Counted from the stretch's first letter, positions 41,992 through 51,846 are shown. The stretch: DNA of 64,000 bases from BACL27 sp964203235 (GCA_964203235.1 CAXNLE010000002.1:806001-870000), one strand, 5' to 3'. A program made the numbers and translations. The notes: generated by a model from the letters alone, not told the origin.

Positions 41992-43563
41992 CTATGGCCA
42001 ATAAAAATTAATGTCGTCGCGACATAAGCCTAAATCAAAAATCGTTCCCCAACTATCGTTAAAAATCGCTGTTGCACCCTGCGGCATTGACTCAGTATTT
42101 GGTGTTCCGTCGTGATACAAAGTGTTGTACCAAACAAAATAACGATGACCACAGCGTCTCTTTTGAGCAACATCAATTTGATATTGAGTAAATACTGGCG
42201 GTCGCTTAGAAATCGAGAATAGTTGTTGTGGCTGGTTGCTGAGTATCAGACTTTTAGCTGGAAGAGTTTTCACAAATGCGTGGATGGGTAATTCTTGAAA
42301 GCCTTTGCCTGACCAGTGTCGTCCGTCTTTGCCAAACGCAAGAGCATCTTTTGTTACCGATGTTAAATGCAGGCCGAACAGCGCGATAAAGCCAGCGCCG
42401 ATTATTAGACGAATATGTTTTTGCTTAGTGATTGATTGTTCAACTGCAATCGCAACGAGAATAATGATCGGCACATAGATCGGAATGACCATTCGGTTAT
42501 CTAACGGTCCTAACTCCCAGTGCACAAATCGATAAGCCGAAAAACATATATACAAAATTGAAATAGATGCCGACAAAATTAAAACGCCTAAGTTTTGTTT
42601 GTTTTGATTAATGCGCTTGTTTAATTTAAATCTCGTTATTTTAAAGTTTTTTGTGGCGATGATAATTAGTAGACCCACAAAAATTATCAAAAATGACACA
42701 CCTGCGAATTTGGCCGAAGCCGGATAGCCAGACCATGACATATATATTCCACCTTCGAATGGTTTGGCAAGTACCCAAGTGCCCAAGGTGCCAGTAAGAG
42801 TTTTGAGTGGATCAATAAGAGATCCTCCGCCGGGAGCACGAGCACCTGTGAGAGTTCCATCAATTCGTCGATTGCGAGTTAGCCATAACCAACATGGCAG
42901 AAAGGAAATAGCGAAGCCCGCCAAATTTATAACTGCTGATCTGATTAATCCAAGTTGTTTACGATTTATCAGAAGTGAAGTAATCATCAGTGCCACTGCA
43001 AAAACCGGACCGACATAGCGAATAAAAAATAATGCAGCCATGAGCAGAGGCATCAGTGCTGCTTTCGTATACGACATTTTTTGCAGAGAGACAAACATTG
43101 CGATAAGTAGCACTGCAAGAAATGATGGTTCTGACCAGGCCATTGAGTATTGCCATAACAATGCCGGACTGAACGCGACAAACGCTGTGGCTGTAATAAT
43201 AATTGCGCGGTTACTTAGTGCGCGCTGCAAAAGCAAGAAAGTGAAGTTTACGACAATGAATGCGCAGGCTGCATTCAACAGCAATAAAAATTGATTTGCG
43301 CTAAGCCCAACCGAAACACCAGCCGCAATCAAAACTGAAAGCCCTGGTGGACGAACTGTCATTGGTAATCCAGTTACATCAAGCAACCCACGACCGTTTG
43401 CGATGTTGGTTCCGACCGCAACATAATCAGTTGAGTCCCAACTCCAACCGACTCCAGATCTATTTGAGATAAGCGCCAGAGCAGCACTGCAACTAGACAG
43501 CCCGACTGCCCAAAGGTTTGATCGAACTTTGGTATAAAAACTGATTATGACGGAAGAAAACAC
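41992..43563 (-). CDS. Polytopic membrane protein, GT39/ArnT-like
   Basis: A 523-residue protein with about ten hydrophobic segments. The first outer loop has WSWDSTDYVAVGTNIANGRGL, with an Asp placed like the catalytic acidic residue of GT-C glycosyltransferases, and TVRPPGLSVLIA beyond. A soluble C-terminal domain of ~100 residues follows. It probably uses a polyprenyl-P-sugar made by the neighbouring GT2 to glycosylate a target outside the membrane (inference). The start is GTG 43563, divergent from the UDP-sugar dehydrogenase gene, with 58 bases shared upstream region. Confidence 0.7.
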   Translation of the reverse strand: MFSSVIISFYTKVRSNLWAVGLSSCSAALALISNRSGVGWSWDSTDYVAVGTNIANGRGLLDVTGLPMTVRPPGLSVLIAAGVSVGLSANQFLLLLNAACAFIVVNFTFLLLQRALSNRAIIITATAFVAFSPALLWQYSMAWSEPSFLAVLLIAMFVSLQKMSYTKAALMPLLMAALFFIRYVGPVFAVALMITSLLINRKQLGLIRSAVINLAGFAISFLPCWLWLTRNRRIDGTLTGARAPGGGSLIDPLKTLTGTLGTWVLAKPFEGGIYMSWSGYPASAKFAGVSFLIIFVGLLIIIATKNFKITRFKLNKRINQNKQNLGVLILSASISILYICFSAYRFVHWELGPLDNRMVIPIYVPIIILVAIAVEQSITKQKHIRLIIGAGFIALFGLHLTSVTKDALAFGKDGRHWSGKGFQELPIHAFVKTLPAKSLILSNQPQQLFSISKRPPVFTQYQIDVAQKRRCGHRYFVWYNTLYHDGTPNTESMPQGATAIFNDSWGTIFDLGLCRDDINFYWP

Positions 43564-43621
43564 TAATGAATTCTAGGCACTGGAGCCTATTTAGAACATA
43601 GAATTATTCGATGGTTCGAAA

Positions 43622-44815
43622 ATGAAATTCGCTCAGGATGTCGTCGTTGTTGGTGGTTGTGGCCACGTGGGGCTTCCACTCGCGATTATCTTGGCGTCTA
43701 AATCTTTAAAAGTTGTTGCCTTTGATACGAATGTTCAAGTTGTTGCAAGAGTAAACAGTGGTGAGATGCCATTTGATGAGCCAGGCGCATTGGACGTGCT
43801 GACAAATGTTTTAACAACAAAAGCATTTTCTGCGTCAAGTGACAAAAATGTGGTTTCAACTGCAGAACACGTAGTTGTTGTAATCGGAACACCTGTTGAT
43901 GAGCATCTGAATCCAGATCCTGAGGCTGTTCCGAATGCCGTGATTTCGTTGTTAGATGTTCTAAAAGACGGTCAACACCTAGTCTTGCGTAGCACGGTTT
44001 ACCCAGGCGTGACAAAACTTGTAGAAAAAGTCATTGCCAGTAGTGGTAAAAAAATTGATGTGAGTTTTTGCCCAGAGAGAATTGCTGAAGGTAAGGCAGT
44101 TGAAGAGTTGATTGCGCTACCGCAAATAATTTCGGCAAGAACGCCAGCAGCAGTTGAACGCGCCAAGAATCTATTTAGTTGTCTCACTCAAAACATGATT
44201 GTTGTGAGCCCCGAAGAAGCGGAACTTGCGAAGTTATTTACAAACACTTGGCGTTACATTAAATTCGCAGCGGCTAATCAGTTGTACACAATCGCCAATG
44301 ATTTCGGCGTTGACTTTGAACGTGTGCGTCATGCAATTACCCATGATTACCCTCGTGCGGCGGATATGCCAGGCGCAGGATTTGCTGCTGGGCCTTGCCT
44401 GTTTAAAGACACGATGCAACTCGCGGCGTTCAACAACAATAATTTTACTCTCGGTCATTCAAGCATGATGATTAATGAAGGTCTGCCGTTGTATCTTGTT
44501 TCGCGAATTGAAAAAAACTATGACTTGTCAAAGATGTCCGTTGGAATATTAGGCATGGCGTTCAAAGCCGAGAGCGACGATATTCGATCAAGTTTGTCGT
44601 ACAAGTTGAAGCGGATTTTAAGGTTTAAAGCAGAATCGGTTTTGTGCGCAGACTCACTTGTGCACGATGACGCTTCGCTAGTTTCAGAAGATGAACTTCT
44701 CAAGCAAGTTGATTTAGTTGTGATTGGTGCGCCTCATCGTCGGTACGCATCTTTAGAGATTTCTCAGCCAGTGATTGATATCTGGAACATTCGTAAGCAA
44801 GGCGTATTGATCTGA
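43622..44815 (+). CDS. UDP-sugar 6-dehydrogenase (UGD/WecC family)
   Basis: A 397-residue enzyme. The N-terminal VVVGGCGHVGLPLAIILASK has the GxGxxG NAD motif; VVVIGTPVDEHLNPD and LRSTVYPGVTKLVEK are conserved; FCPERIAEGKAVEEL is the catalytic Lys/Glu region; FAAGPCLFKDT carries the nucleophilic Cys (about residue 260). It oxidises C6 of a UDP-hexose to a uronic acid; the PERIAEG form suggests the UDP-ManNAc/UDP-GlcNAc dehydrogenase subgroup (inference). With the CapG-like epimerase it could make a ManNAcA-type sugar. The stop overlaps the next gene as CTGA. Confidence 0.85.
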   Translation: MKFAQDVVVVGGCGHVGLPLAIILASKSLKVVAFDTNVQVVARVNSGEMPFDEPGALDVLTNVLTTKAFSASSDKNVVSTAEHVVVVIGTPVDEHLNPDPEAVPNAVISLLDVLKDGQHLVLRSTVYPGVTKLVEKVIASSGKKIDVSFCPERIAEGKAVEELIALPQIISARTPAAVERAKNLFSCLTQNMIVVSPEEAELAKLFTNTWRYIKFAAANQLYTIANDFGVDFERVRHAITHDYPRAADMPGAGFAAGPCLFKDTMQLAAFNNNNFTLGHSSMMINEGLPLYLVSRIEKNYDLSKMSVGILGMAFKAESDDIRSSLSYKLKRILRFKAESVLCADSLVHDDASLVSEDELLKQVDLVVIGAPHRRYASLEISQPVIDIWNIRKQGVLI

Positions 44816-45525
44816 CGCCTCGGGTATCTATTGTTATTCCCGTCTATAACGAGGGTGAAAACGTTGAGCCTGTGTTGCGGCGCTTATTTGAAGCCGTCGA
44901 TATTGAAGCTGAAGTTTTGGTCGTTTACGACGAAGTACATGACACGACGGTTCCAGTACTTACAAAATTGCAACTTGAGTTCCAAAACTTACGCTCAGTC
45001 CAAAACACTTATGGTCGTGGGCCGGCCAAGGCAATCAAATTTGGCATTGACCATGCGGCCGCCAAAGTAGTTGTTGTAACGATGGCCGACGGATGCGACG
45101 ACGCTTCACAAATCGCAGTGCTCACTCGGTTAGTTGAACGGGGCGTCGTTGTTGCCTGTGCGAGCCGTTATGCAAAAACTGGTCAGCAAGTTGGTGGCCC
45201 GCTGATCAAAGGTCTTATGTCAAAAGTTGCTGGATTAAGTCTCTACTACGGAGCGAGAGTTGGCACTCGTGACGCAACGAATTCGTTTAAGGCCTACTCA
45301 ACAAAATTCGTTCGTGAGGTCGGAATTGAAAGTGATAAGGGTTTTGAGATTGGCATCGAACTTGTTTCTAAGGCGAGGCGTTTTCGCCAACCAGTTGCTG
45401 AGATTCCGACGATATGGCTAGACCGATCTTTTGGTGTGTCAAATTTCAAGATCGCAACTTGGTTGCCGCGATATTTGAAATGGTACTGTTATGCGTTCGG
45501 TCTAAAGAAAGCGTTGGCTAAATAA
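44812..45525 (+). CDS. GT2 glycosyltransferase with apparent CTG start
   Basis: The first canonical start in this frame is GTG 44872, but that would cut away the essential GT2 N-terminus. Upstream codons (44824-44871) encode VSIVIPVYNEGENVEP, the classic opening strand of GT2, and remain in frame back to 44796. No ATG, GTG or TTG occurs there; the best candidate is CTG 44812, overlapping the preceding TGA as CTGA, like the GTGA overlaps elsewhere. ATT 44806 is an alternative. The rest has VVYDEVHDTT, VTMADGCDD (DxD) and GTRDATNSFKAY, the polyprenyl-P type. About 237 residues. Confidence 0.75.
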   Translation: MTPRVSIVIPVYNEGENVEPVLRRLFEAVDIEAEVLVVYDEVHDTTVPVLTKLQLEFQNLRSVQNTYGRGPAKAIKFGIDHAAAKVVVVTMADGCDDASQIAVLTRLVERGVVVACASRYAKTGQQVGGPLIKGLMSKVAGLSLYYGARVGTRDATNSFKAYSTKFVREVGIESDKGFEIGIELVSKARRFRQPVAEIPTIWLDRSFGVSNFKIATWLPRYLKWYCYAFGLKKALAK

Positions 45526-45527
45526 AA

Positions 45528-46553
45528 ATGTCGAAAGTTCTACTTACCGGTGCGTCTGGTTTTATTGGTGGCTATGTAGTCGAAGAGTTGCTAAGTCGGG
45601 GTCACAATGTGATCGGTTTAGATAACTATTCGAAATACGGGCGAGTCACAAGAAGTTATGACAGTCACCCAAACTATAAATTGGTTGAAGGCGATGCCTG
45701 CGATGTAGATCTGATGACGAATTTGTTGATGGATTGCGACCATTTGATTGCTGGCGCGGCGTTAATCGGTGGCATCAGCTACTTTCATGCTTATGCCTAC
45801 GATCTTTTGGCAACAAATGAACGAATTATGGCCTCAACTTGTGATGCTGCAATTCGGGCCCATCGCCAGGGCAAGTTACAGAAAGTAACCTACTTAAGTT
45901 CGTCAATGGTGTTTGAGAGTTCGCAACATTGGCCAAGCGCTGAGGGTGACCAACGCAAGATTCCGCCACCGTTGTCGTCGTATGGTTTTCAAAAACTCGC
46001 AGTTGAGTATTTTGCTCAAGCGGCTTTTGATCAATACAAACTGCCGTTTACGATCATTCGTCCGTTTAATTGTGTTGGTGTTGGCGAGGGTCGAGCGCTC
46101 GGCGAAGTTGAAGTACTCTCCGGCAATGTTTCACTGGCAATGAGCCATGTTGTGCCCGATCTCGTGCAGAAAATTCTCAAAGGTCAAGATCCGTTGCATA
46201 TTCTTGGTACCGGTGAACAGATTCGTCACTATACATATGGTGGAGATTTGGCCAAAGGGATAGTCACCTGCATGGAGAGCCCAAAGGCATTGAATGAAGA
46301 TTTTAATATCTCAACCGCAGAATCGACTTCTGTATTGCAACTTGCTGAAGTGATTTGGAAGAAGATTCACAAATCATCAAAGCCATTTAAGTATGTAAGT
46401 GACGAAGCTTATGAGTATGACGTTCAGCGTCGCGTGCCATCAGTAGAAAAAATGAAAACGGTTTTGAACTTTGAGTGCACAACTTCTTTGGACACAATGC
46501 TTGATGAAGTCATTCCGTGGATTCAAATGGCAGTCAATGAAGGCAAAATTTAA
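45528..46553 (+). CDS. NAD-dependent nucleotide-sugar epimerase/dehydratase
   Basis: A 341-residue extended SDR: VLLTGASGFIGGYVVEEL, LIAGAALIGGISYFHAY, YLSSSMVFE, and SYGFQKLAVEYFAQ as YxxxK, with FTIIRPFNCVGVGEG and RHYTYGGDLAKGIV. The best general match is UDP-glucose 4-epimerase/UDP-glucuronate decarboxylase-like; the exact product is unknown. It follows the GT2 by two bases and the UDP-sugar dehydrogenase by two genes, so a uronic-acid derivative is a possible substrate (inference). Confidence 0.8.
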   Translation: MSKVLLTGASGFIGGYVVEELLSRGHNVIGLDNYSKYGRVTRSYDSHPNYKLVEGDACDVDLMTNLLMDCDHLIAGAALIGGISYFHAYAYDLLATNERIMASTCDAAIRAHRQGKLQKVTYLSSSMVFESSQHWPSAEGDQRKIPPPLSSYGFQKLAVEYFAQAAFDQYKLPFTIIRPFNCVGVGEGRALGEVEVLSGNVSLAMSHVVPDLVQKILKGQDPLHILGTGEQIRHYTYGGDLAKGIVTCMESPKALNEDFNISTAESTSVLQLAEVIWKKIHKSSKPFKYVSDEAYEYDVQRRVPSVEKMKTVLNFECTTSLDTMLDEVIPWIQMAVNEGKI

Positions 46554-46590
46554 ATATAGTCTTTAACGAAAAAAATTTAATCGTAAGATT

Positions 46591-48183
46591 TTAAGAAACA
46601 GCCGGCGCTAGACAAACGCGTTTATTTGGCGTCAGCGAAGTAACAATCCACATATCTTGGTTCAGCGACGACGAGATAGAAATTGTTACTTGAGATCCGC
46701 TAGGTATAAAAGTTTTTAATACAGAATTTGGTGTGTCAGCAAAGTTTCTAAAGCCAATCTCAATGTCTCCGTCGGGCGAAGCAATAGCAGTGCTCTGGCT
46801 CGGCAGAGTTAAAAAGTCGGACGCAATTACCCCTGTTTTACAAAACGATGCGGACTCTTTGGGTTGAGTGATGGCGAGTACTTCGGTCTCAAGAAGAATT
46901 CGATCAACTTCGATACGAGTCGTAGCAGACGATGTGCGAAGTTCGGCCACATCTAGCGCGGGAGATGAATTAAGCGCGCGGATAGCAGCAAAATATTTGC
47001 CAGTGATGATATCTGGGGCGCGAATTGGGTCGGGTCGATAGTCACGTTCAACAAAATGGCGACGCGACTCAAGAACGCTTAATTCAGCACGTACATCAGA
47101 TGACCAGCCTCTTAGCCAACTAGCGTGAAATTCAATGTGTGACCACCCAGCGGTGATTGACCAAATCGAAAGAATAACTACGGCAACATTTAGTTGTGGC
47201 CGAGGAAAACTTCTTGAAACCTCAGCGCAAACCAAAATAATAATTGGGATTGAAAAGTAAAGGTATCGGCTTGAGTTCGGGGCCCAAAATTGTGCTCTTG
47301 AAAATGCCGTAAAAAACCAATTGACAAAAAGCAAAACACATAAGCCGGCGAGCCGAGGCGTGAATAGCCTCTTGATAAAAACCAGATACAAAACAATCAG
47401 AATAAAAAGAATTTCAAAAATAAATCCCCAGCCGAGTGACAGATTAAAAAATCCGCTTAAGGAACCCGCGAATGACTCGTTGATGTAGCGAAGCGAAACA
47501 GAGAGATTTTCTGTTTGAGCATCACTTGTCCCATATTTCAGATACCAAGTCAGCCACGCAACCGTCGGCACTACAGGCAACCACCAATTCTTAAGAAGTT
47601 GTTTGGCGATCACCATTTCAATGGTGATCGCCACGATCGCCGCTATGCCAAAACCAGCACTACCGATTGACAGCAATAAAGCCATTAAAGCCAAAATATT
47701 TCTTTTAGGTAAAGAACTTTCAAGAAAATAAATTGCTAAAAGATAACCAACAAGACTTAACATTGCACCAATTTGAAATGGCCACAGAATGTTTTCAACT
47801 CCTGCACCAAGAAAGAGAATCGAAGCCCCAAGTGCGATTGCCGCAATTTTGCCAAGCTTCTGTGCCACCAAAATTGCTAGAACTGATGCGACGAAAATAT
47901 GAGCAAAATATCCCGCCAATTGGTACACGCCGTAGTGGCTTAATCCAGCGATTTGTAGAAGTATCCAGAAAATCGTGGCCGGAAAAATCGAGAAATGGCT
48001 ATTGTGCGGTTGAAGAAAAGTGTCTGGGTTGAACTGCCAACGATTCATAACGAAGTTCCATTCGTCATATTGAAAAGTCCGATTGTTTGAAACCAATGCG
48101 AACTGGAAAATTGCAAGAACGCATATTGCAACCCATAGCAAAACTGCAGAGTCCAGCTTTTTCTTTAAAAGTTTTAAGGTCAT
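46591..48183 (-). CDS. Polytopic membrane protein, unknown glycan-related
   Basis: A 530-residue protein with about ten hydrophobic segments and a C-terminal soluble domain of ~190 residues. The first outer loop contains FQYDEWNFVMNRW (Asp-Glu pair) and PHNSHFSIFP, which resembles the catalytic loop of GT-C membrane transferases, but no family is certain. Its start shares ATGA with the end of the GNAT gene, so both are translated together. It is convergent with the SDR gene (37 bases between). Confidence 0.6.
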   Translation of the reverse strand: MTLKLLKKKLDSAVLLWVAICVLAIFQFALVSNNRTFQYDEWNFVMNRWQFNPDTFLQPHNSHFSIFPATIFWILLQIAGLSHYGVYQLAGYFAHIFVASVLAILVAQKLGKIAAIALGASILFLGAGVENILWPFQIGAMLSLVGYLLAIYFLESSLPKRNILALMALLLSIGSAGFGIAAIVAITIEMVIAKQLLKNWWLPVVPTVAWLTWYLKYGTSDAQTENLSVSLRYINESFAGSLSGFFNLSLGWGFIFEILFILIVLYLVFIKRLFTPRLAGLCVLLFVNWFFTAFSRAQFWAPNSSRYLYFSIPIIILVCAEVSRSFPRPQLNVAVVILSIWSITAGWSHIEFHASWLRGWSSDVRAELSVLESRRHFVERDYRPDPIRAPDIITGKYFAAIRALNSSPALDVAELRTSSATTRIEVDRILLETEVLAITQPKESASFCKTGVIASDFLTLPSQSTAIASPDGDIEIGFRNFADTPNSVLKTFIPSGSQVTISISSSLNQDMWIVTSLTPNKRVCLAPAVS

Positions 48184-48680
48184 AAAATTTTTTTTGCCAA
48201 CAAACTTACGGTAAGTCCAGGCTTTGAGTCTTGTTGACCGACTTCGCGAAAGCCGATGCGATTGTGAAACTTGATAGATCCCAGATTCGGTGGGTTCAAA
48301 TTAACTTCGCAAGTCAGTATCGGAGCACAACGATCTTTAATCATTCTTTTCTCTACAGCGTCGTAGAGTTTGGCTCCAAGTGAGTTATTGCGCATTGTCT
48401 CACTAACAACAATGCGGTCTAGGTAAACAAATTCAGAATAGTTTTGTGAAAACCACTGATAGTTAACACTCGTATACGGCGCACCAGGCGCAAAAGTAAT
48501 ACAAAACGCATGCAACGTGTCTGTGCCAATCGCAAACGAATAGAGCGAATGGTCGATCAAGAATTCGAGAGTTGTGCGATCAATTTCTCCGACAGCCGGA
48601 GAATTGAGATTATTTAACTCAAGCGCGGCGTCAATATCGGAATCTAAAAACAATCGGGGCTCAAATTCATTCAGCGACAT
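48180..48680 (-). CDS. GNAT-family N-acetyltransferase
   Basis: A 166-residue GNAT. The acetyl-CoA region is VYLDRIVVSETMRNNSLGAKLYDAVEKRM with the R/Q-x-x-G/A loop (MRNNSLGAKL), and NLGSIKFHNRIGFREVG is the motif B end. It acetylates an amine or sugar amine; substrate unknown. It is joined to the polytopic protein by an ATGA overlap. Divergent from msrA, with 22 bases between starts. Confidence 0.8.
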   Translation of the reverse strand: MSLNEFEPRLFLDSDIDAALELNNLNSPAVGEIDRTTLEFLIDHSLYSFAIGTDTLHAFCITFAPGAPYTSVNYQWFSQNYSEFVYLDRIVVSETMRNNSLGAKLYDAVEKRMIKDRCAPILTCEVNLNPPNLGSIKFHNRIGFREVGQQDSKPGLTVSLLAKKIL

Positions 48681-48702
48681 AAGTTTCCAATATCATTACG
48701 CT

Positions 48703-49275
48703 ATGAGCACTTCGCACTTTGTCCTTGGTAATTCAATGGTTGCGCCGTGGCCAGACTCGATGCAGACCGCTGTTTTTGGTCTCGGATGTTTCTGGGGTGC
48801 TGAACGTAAATTTTGGCAATTAGACGGGGTTTATTCGACGGCTGTTGGCTATTGCGGCGGTCTGACCAAAGACCCTAGTTACCGCGAAGTTTGCAATGGC
48901 GACACGATGCATGCCGAAGTCGTCCTCGTAGTTTTTGACCCAACAAAAATCTCGCACGAAAAGTTGTTGCAAGTGTTTTGGGAGTCGCATGATCCGACAC
49001 AAGGCATGCGTCAAGGTAACGACATTGGTACGCAATATCGAAGTGCGATTTATTTGACGAACAACGACCAACATTCGGTCGCACTTGCTACACATGATAT
49101 TTTTCAGAAAAGATTGACCGAGGCGGGATTTGGCAAGATCACCACTGAGATTAAACAGTCGCCTGAGTTTTATTATGCCGAAGAGTATCACCAGCAATAT
49201 CTTGCGAAAAACCCGAGCGGATACTGTGGCATCGGCGGCACCGGTGTGACTTGCCCCGTTGGTGTGGCGAAGTAA
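48703..49275 (+). CDS. msrA: Peptide methionine sulfoxide reductase A
   Basis: About 190 residues from ATG 48703; an upstream ATG at 48574 would lie inside the divergent GNAT gene and is rejected. The hallmark GCFWGAER (Cys about residue 27) is followed by VGYCGG, QFWES-like FWESHDPTQGMRQGND and QYRSAIY. It reduces methionine-S-sulfoxide in proteins with thioredoxin. The C-terminal GYCGIGGTGVTCPVG has two recycling Cys. It is a single-gene unit, convergent with the MFS pump. Confidence 0.92.
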   Translation: MSTSHFVLGNSMVAPWPDSMQTAVFGLGCFWGAERKFWQLDGVYSTAVGYCGGLTKDPSYREVCNGDTMHAEVVLVVFDPTKISHEKLLQVFWESHDPTQGMRQGNDIGTQYRSAIYLTNNDQHSVALATHDIFQKRLTEAGFGKITTEIKQSPEFYYAEEYHQQYLAKNPSGYCGIGGTGVTCPVGVAK

Positions 49276-49313
49276 ACCGTAGTTTTACAAGTTGATGGCG
49301 CTACTGCGCTGAA

Positions 49314-50705
49314 TTAAATCGCTTGGGCAAGTTGTTCGGCAGTGGGTTTGCGGTAGAGAGTGATCATCGTGACTCCTGAGAGCAAAATAACGGCACTCAT
49401 CAAATACCATGCGTGATGAAAGCCAGATATTGGATCGTCGGTTTTCGCTGCCGAAACAAGCATCGAACTAACTAATGCAACTCCAAGTGCTGCGCCTATT
49501 TGCCCGGCAGTGTTGCTTAGTGCAGATCCCATCGCAAATTTTGGTTGTGGCAAATATGCTGTGGCCGAACTTGTGAGTGTTGAAATACACATTCCAACAC
49601 CGATACCGACAAAAACAATCGTTGGAAAAAACATATCCCAGTAATGAATTTCTGGTTTGATCTGAATGTTCATCCACAAAATTCCGACGCTCATGATTAA
49701 CGCACCAGATGCGACTACTTTGCCATGACCGATACGACTACCAAGTTTTCCGGCTGGTGCAGCAACTATTGCTGCGGCGAACGGCCCAGGTGCTCCGGCT
49801 AAACCAGAAAGTGACGGGCTGTAATTCCATATGGTTTGCAGCCATTGTGTATTGATGAAAATCATCGAAAAGAAACCCATTCGAAAAACCAAGCCACTAA
49901 TTGCTGCCGCGGTGACGAAGGGTAGTTTAAACAAACGTAGGTCGAGTACTGGGTGTGCGACACGGTTACAACGGATAGCGAAAGCTGCAAGCAAAATAAA
50001 TGACGCCACAAAAATCATGGACGAGCGATTAGAAATCCATCCCCATTCGTCACTTTGCACGATCATCAAAGTAAGCAATCCGACACCGAATACGACAAGT
50101 AGTGCCCCGAAATAATCAACCGTGCGCGGAGCAGTTTCGTCGCGTGATTCATGAAGCAACTTCAATCCGACAAAAAGTGCCACCAAGCAAATCGGCACAT
50201 TGATTAGAAACACCGAGTGCCATCCAAAGTTGTCAACCAAAACTCCACCGATCATCGGACCACTGGCTGCTGACAATCCGCCTACAGCACCCCAGATGCC
50301 GATCGCCGCTGAGCGCTTTTCGACCGCGAACTCCGGCAACACGAGTGCCAGTGATGCCGGTGTGAGGATTGCTCCACCGATCGCCTGAATTATTCTCGCG
50401 ATAACCATGAACAATGCGGTTGGTGAGAAGGCACAAAGAATTGAGCCGAGCATAAAAATCAATAAGCCACCAAGAAAAGCACGCTTGCGACCGAATGCAT
50501 CGGCGAGGCGACCTGCAGTCAACAAACCGGCTGCATATGCAATGTTGTAGGCCGAAAAAACCCAAGTCAAAGTTCGACGACTCTCAGGCCACTCAGCGAC
50601 AAACGCACCAAATGCAACATTGACGATACTGATATCTAACGAAACCAACATCACACCAACGGAGGTGAGTGCTAAAACTTTTGCGCCTCGTGACCATGGT
50701 TTCAT
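49314..50705 (-). CDS. MFS transporter, DHA2 (EmrB/QacA) type
   Basis: A 463-residue permease with about 12-14 hydrophobic segments. It has LDISIVNVAFGAF in helix 1 (the D1 motif of DHA2), TAGRLADAFGRKRAFLGG (motif A), PASLALVLPEF and GGLSAASGPMIGGVLVDNFGW (motif C). It should be a proton-driven multidrug or metabolite exporter in the membrane. Located downstream of the CaiB gene on the same strand, with 16 bases between, so possibly one transcript. Confidence 0.87.
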   Translation of the reverse strand: MKPWSRGAKVLALTSVGVMLVSLDISIVNVAFGAFVAEWPESRRTLTWVFSAYNIAYAAGLLTAGRLADAFGRKRAFLGGLLIFMLGSILCAFSPTALFMVIARIIQAIGGAILTPASLALVLPEFAVEKRSAAIGIWGAVGGLSAASGPMIGGVLVDNFGWHSVFLINVPICLVALFVGLKLLHESRDETAPRTVDYFGALLVVFGVGLLTLMIVQSDEWGWISNRSSMIFVASFILLAAFAIRCNRVAHPVLDLRLFKLPFVTAAAISGLVFRMGFFSMIFINTQWLQTIWNYSPSLSGLAGAPGPFAAAIVAAPAGKLGSRIGHGKVVASGALIMSVGILWMNIQIKPEIHYWDMFFPTIVFVGIGVGMCISTLTSSATAYLPQPKFAMGSALSNTAGQIGAALGVALVSSMLVSAAKTDDPISGFHHAWYLMSAVILLSGVTMITLYRKPTAEQLAQAI

Positions 50706-50721
50706 CTACTGACCGCGCTTC

Positions 50722-51846
50722 CTAGTGATTAGAGCCCCAAAGATTTTTTCGAATCTCGGCGCCATCAGCATCAAGTGTTCTGCCTTCCCACCGTAGTTCA
50801 CCTGGCGTGCCAGATAACGAAGCAAGTAAGCCTTGCATCGGTGTTGTGCCAACCATTTTGATTGCTTGACGCGCCGCAAAATGTGGATCATTTGCGATTT
50901 CGGCCATTGATAAGACTGGCCCAATGGCGGCTTGGGCATCGGTAAATATTTGTAGCACAGTCTGGCTGTCGCGCTGTGCGCAGAACTTGATCATCATGTC
51001 ATTTAACGCTTCACGGTTTTCTACTCGGCTTGTAAAAGTTGTGAATCGCTGATCGTCAGCACACCCAAGAACTTGGATAACTCGCGCTGCAACTGTCTCT
51101 GAACTTGTAGACACACCAACCCATTTATTGTCGCTGCATTTATAGACGCCGCGCGGCACCGTGTAGGGCAACTGCGAACCAAGTCGAGGTTGTTGTTCAC
51201 CGGTAAGCATGAACAGTGAAATTAATGGTCCCATTATTTGAAACATTGTCTCTAACAAGTTGACATCAACGACTTGACCGACTTTGCTATGCAGTGCAAC
51301 CATCGTCGCGAAAGCCGCAACAACACCAGTGACTTCGTCGGTCAATGCAATTGGTGGCAACATCGGCGGACCGTCGGGTTCGCCGCTGATCGCCGCAAGC
51401 CCAGACATTGATTCGGCAATTGATGCAAAACCTGGTCGGTCTTTATAAGGGCCTGTTTGTCCAAAACCTGAAACGCGTGTGATTACCAAACTTGCGTTGC
51501 GCTTTAATAAAACTTCAGGGCCAATGCCGAGTCGTTCGAGTGTGCCTGGGCGAAAGTTCTCGACTAAAACATTGGCATCATCGATTAGTTTTAGAAATAG
51601 TTCTCGGTCTGTTTCAAGTTTCAGATCGAGTGCAATATTTCGTTTGTTGCGGTTGACAAGTTTCCACCACAAGCCAGTGCCGTCGCGCGGATCACGCCAT
51701 GCCATGCCACGTAAACTGTCACCAGACCCAGGCTTCTCTATCTTGATTACATCGGCACCGAAATCAGCGAAGTATCTTGCGCAATTTGGTCCGGCTAAAA
51801 CTGTTGATAAATCTATAACCCGCAAATCTTTTAGCGGTGCCGACAT
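50722..51846 (-). CDS. CaiB/BaiF-type CoA transferase (family III)
   Basis: A 374-residue protein: VIDLSTVLAGPNCARYFADFGADVIKIEKPGSGD at the N-terminus (split as LSTVLAGPNCAR and DVIKIEKPGSGD), NRNKRNIALDLK, VSGFGQTGPYKDRPGF, and the catalytic Asp in ALTDEVTGVVAAFATM (about residue 170). Family III enzymes move CoA between acids through an aspartyl thioester. The substrate is not deducible; near an acyl-CoA carboxylase and a Ccr it may serve fatty or branched acid metabolism. It starts 12 bases after the epsilon gene stop. Confidence 0.85.
   Translation of the reverse strand: MSAPLKDLRVIDLSTVLAGPNCARYFADFGADVIKIEKPGSGDSLRGMAWRDPRDGTGLWWKLVNRNKRNIALDLKLETDRELFLKLIDDANVLVENFRPGTLERLGIGPEVLLKRNASLVITRVSGFGQTGPYKDRPGFASIAESMSGLAAISGEPDGPPMLPPIALTDEVTGVVAAFATMVALHSKVGQVVDVNLLETMFQIMGPLISLFMLTGEQQPRLGSQLPYTVPRGVYKCSDNKWVGVSTSSETVAARVIQVLGCADDQRFTTFTSRVENREALNDMMIKFCAQRDSQTVLQIFTDAQAAIGPVLSMAEIANDPHFAARQAIKMVGTTPMQGLLASLSGTPGELRWEGRTLDADGAEIRKNLWGSNH

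Noticed and set aside
48574..48702. Upstream extension of msrA to an earlier ATG
   Set aside because: It would overlap the divergent GNAT gene by more than 100 bases, and the added residues are unlike any MsrA; ATG 48703 gives the normal length.
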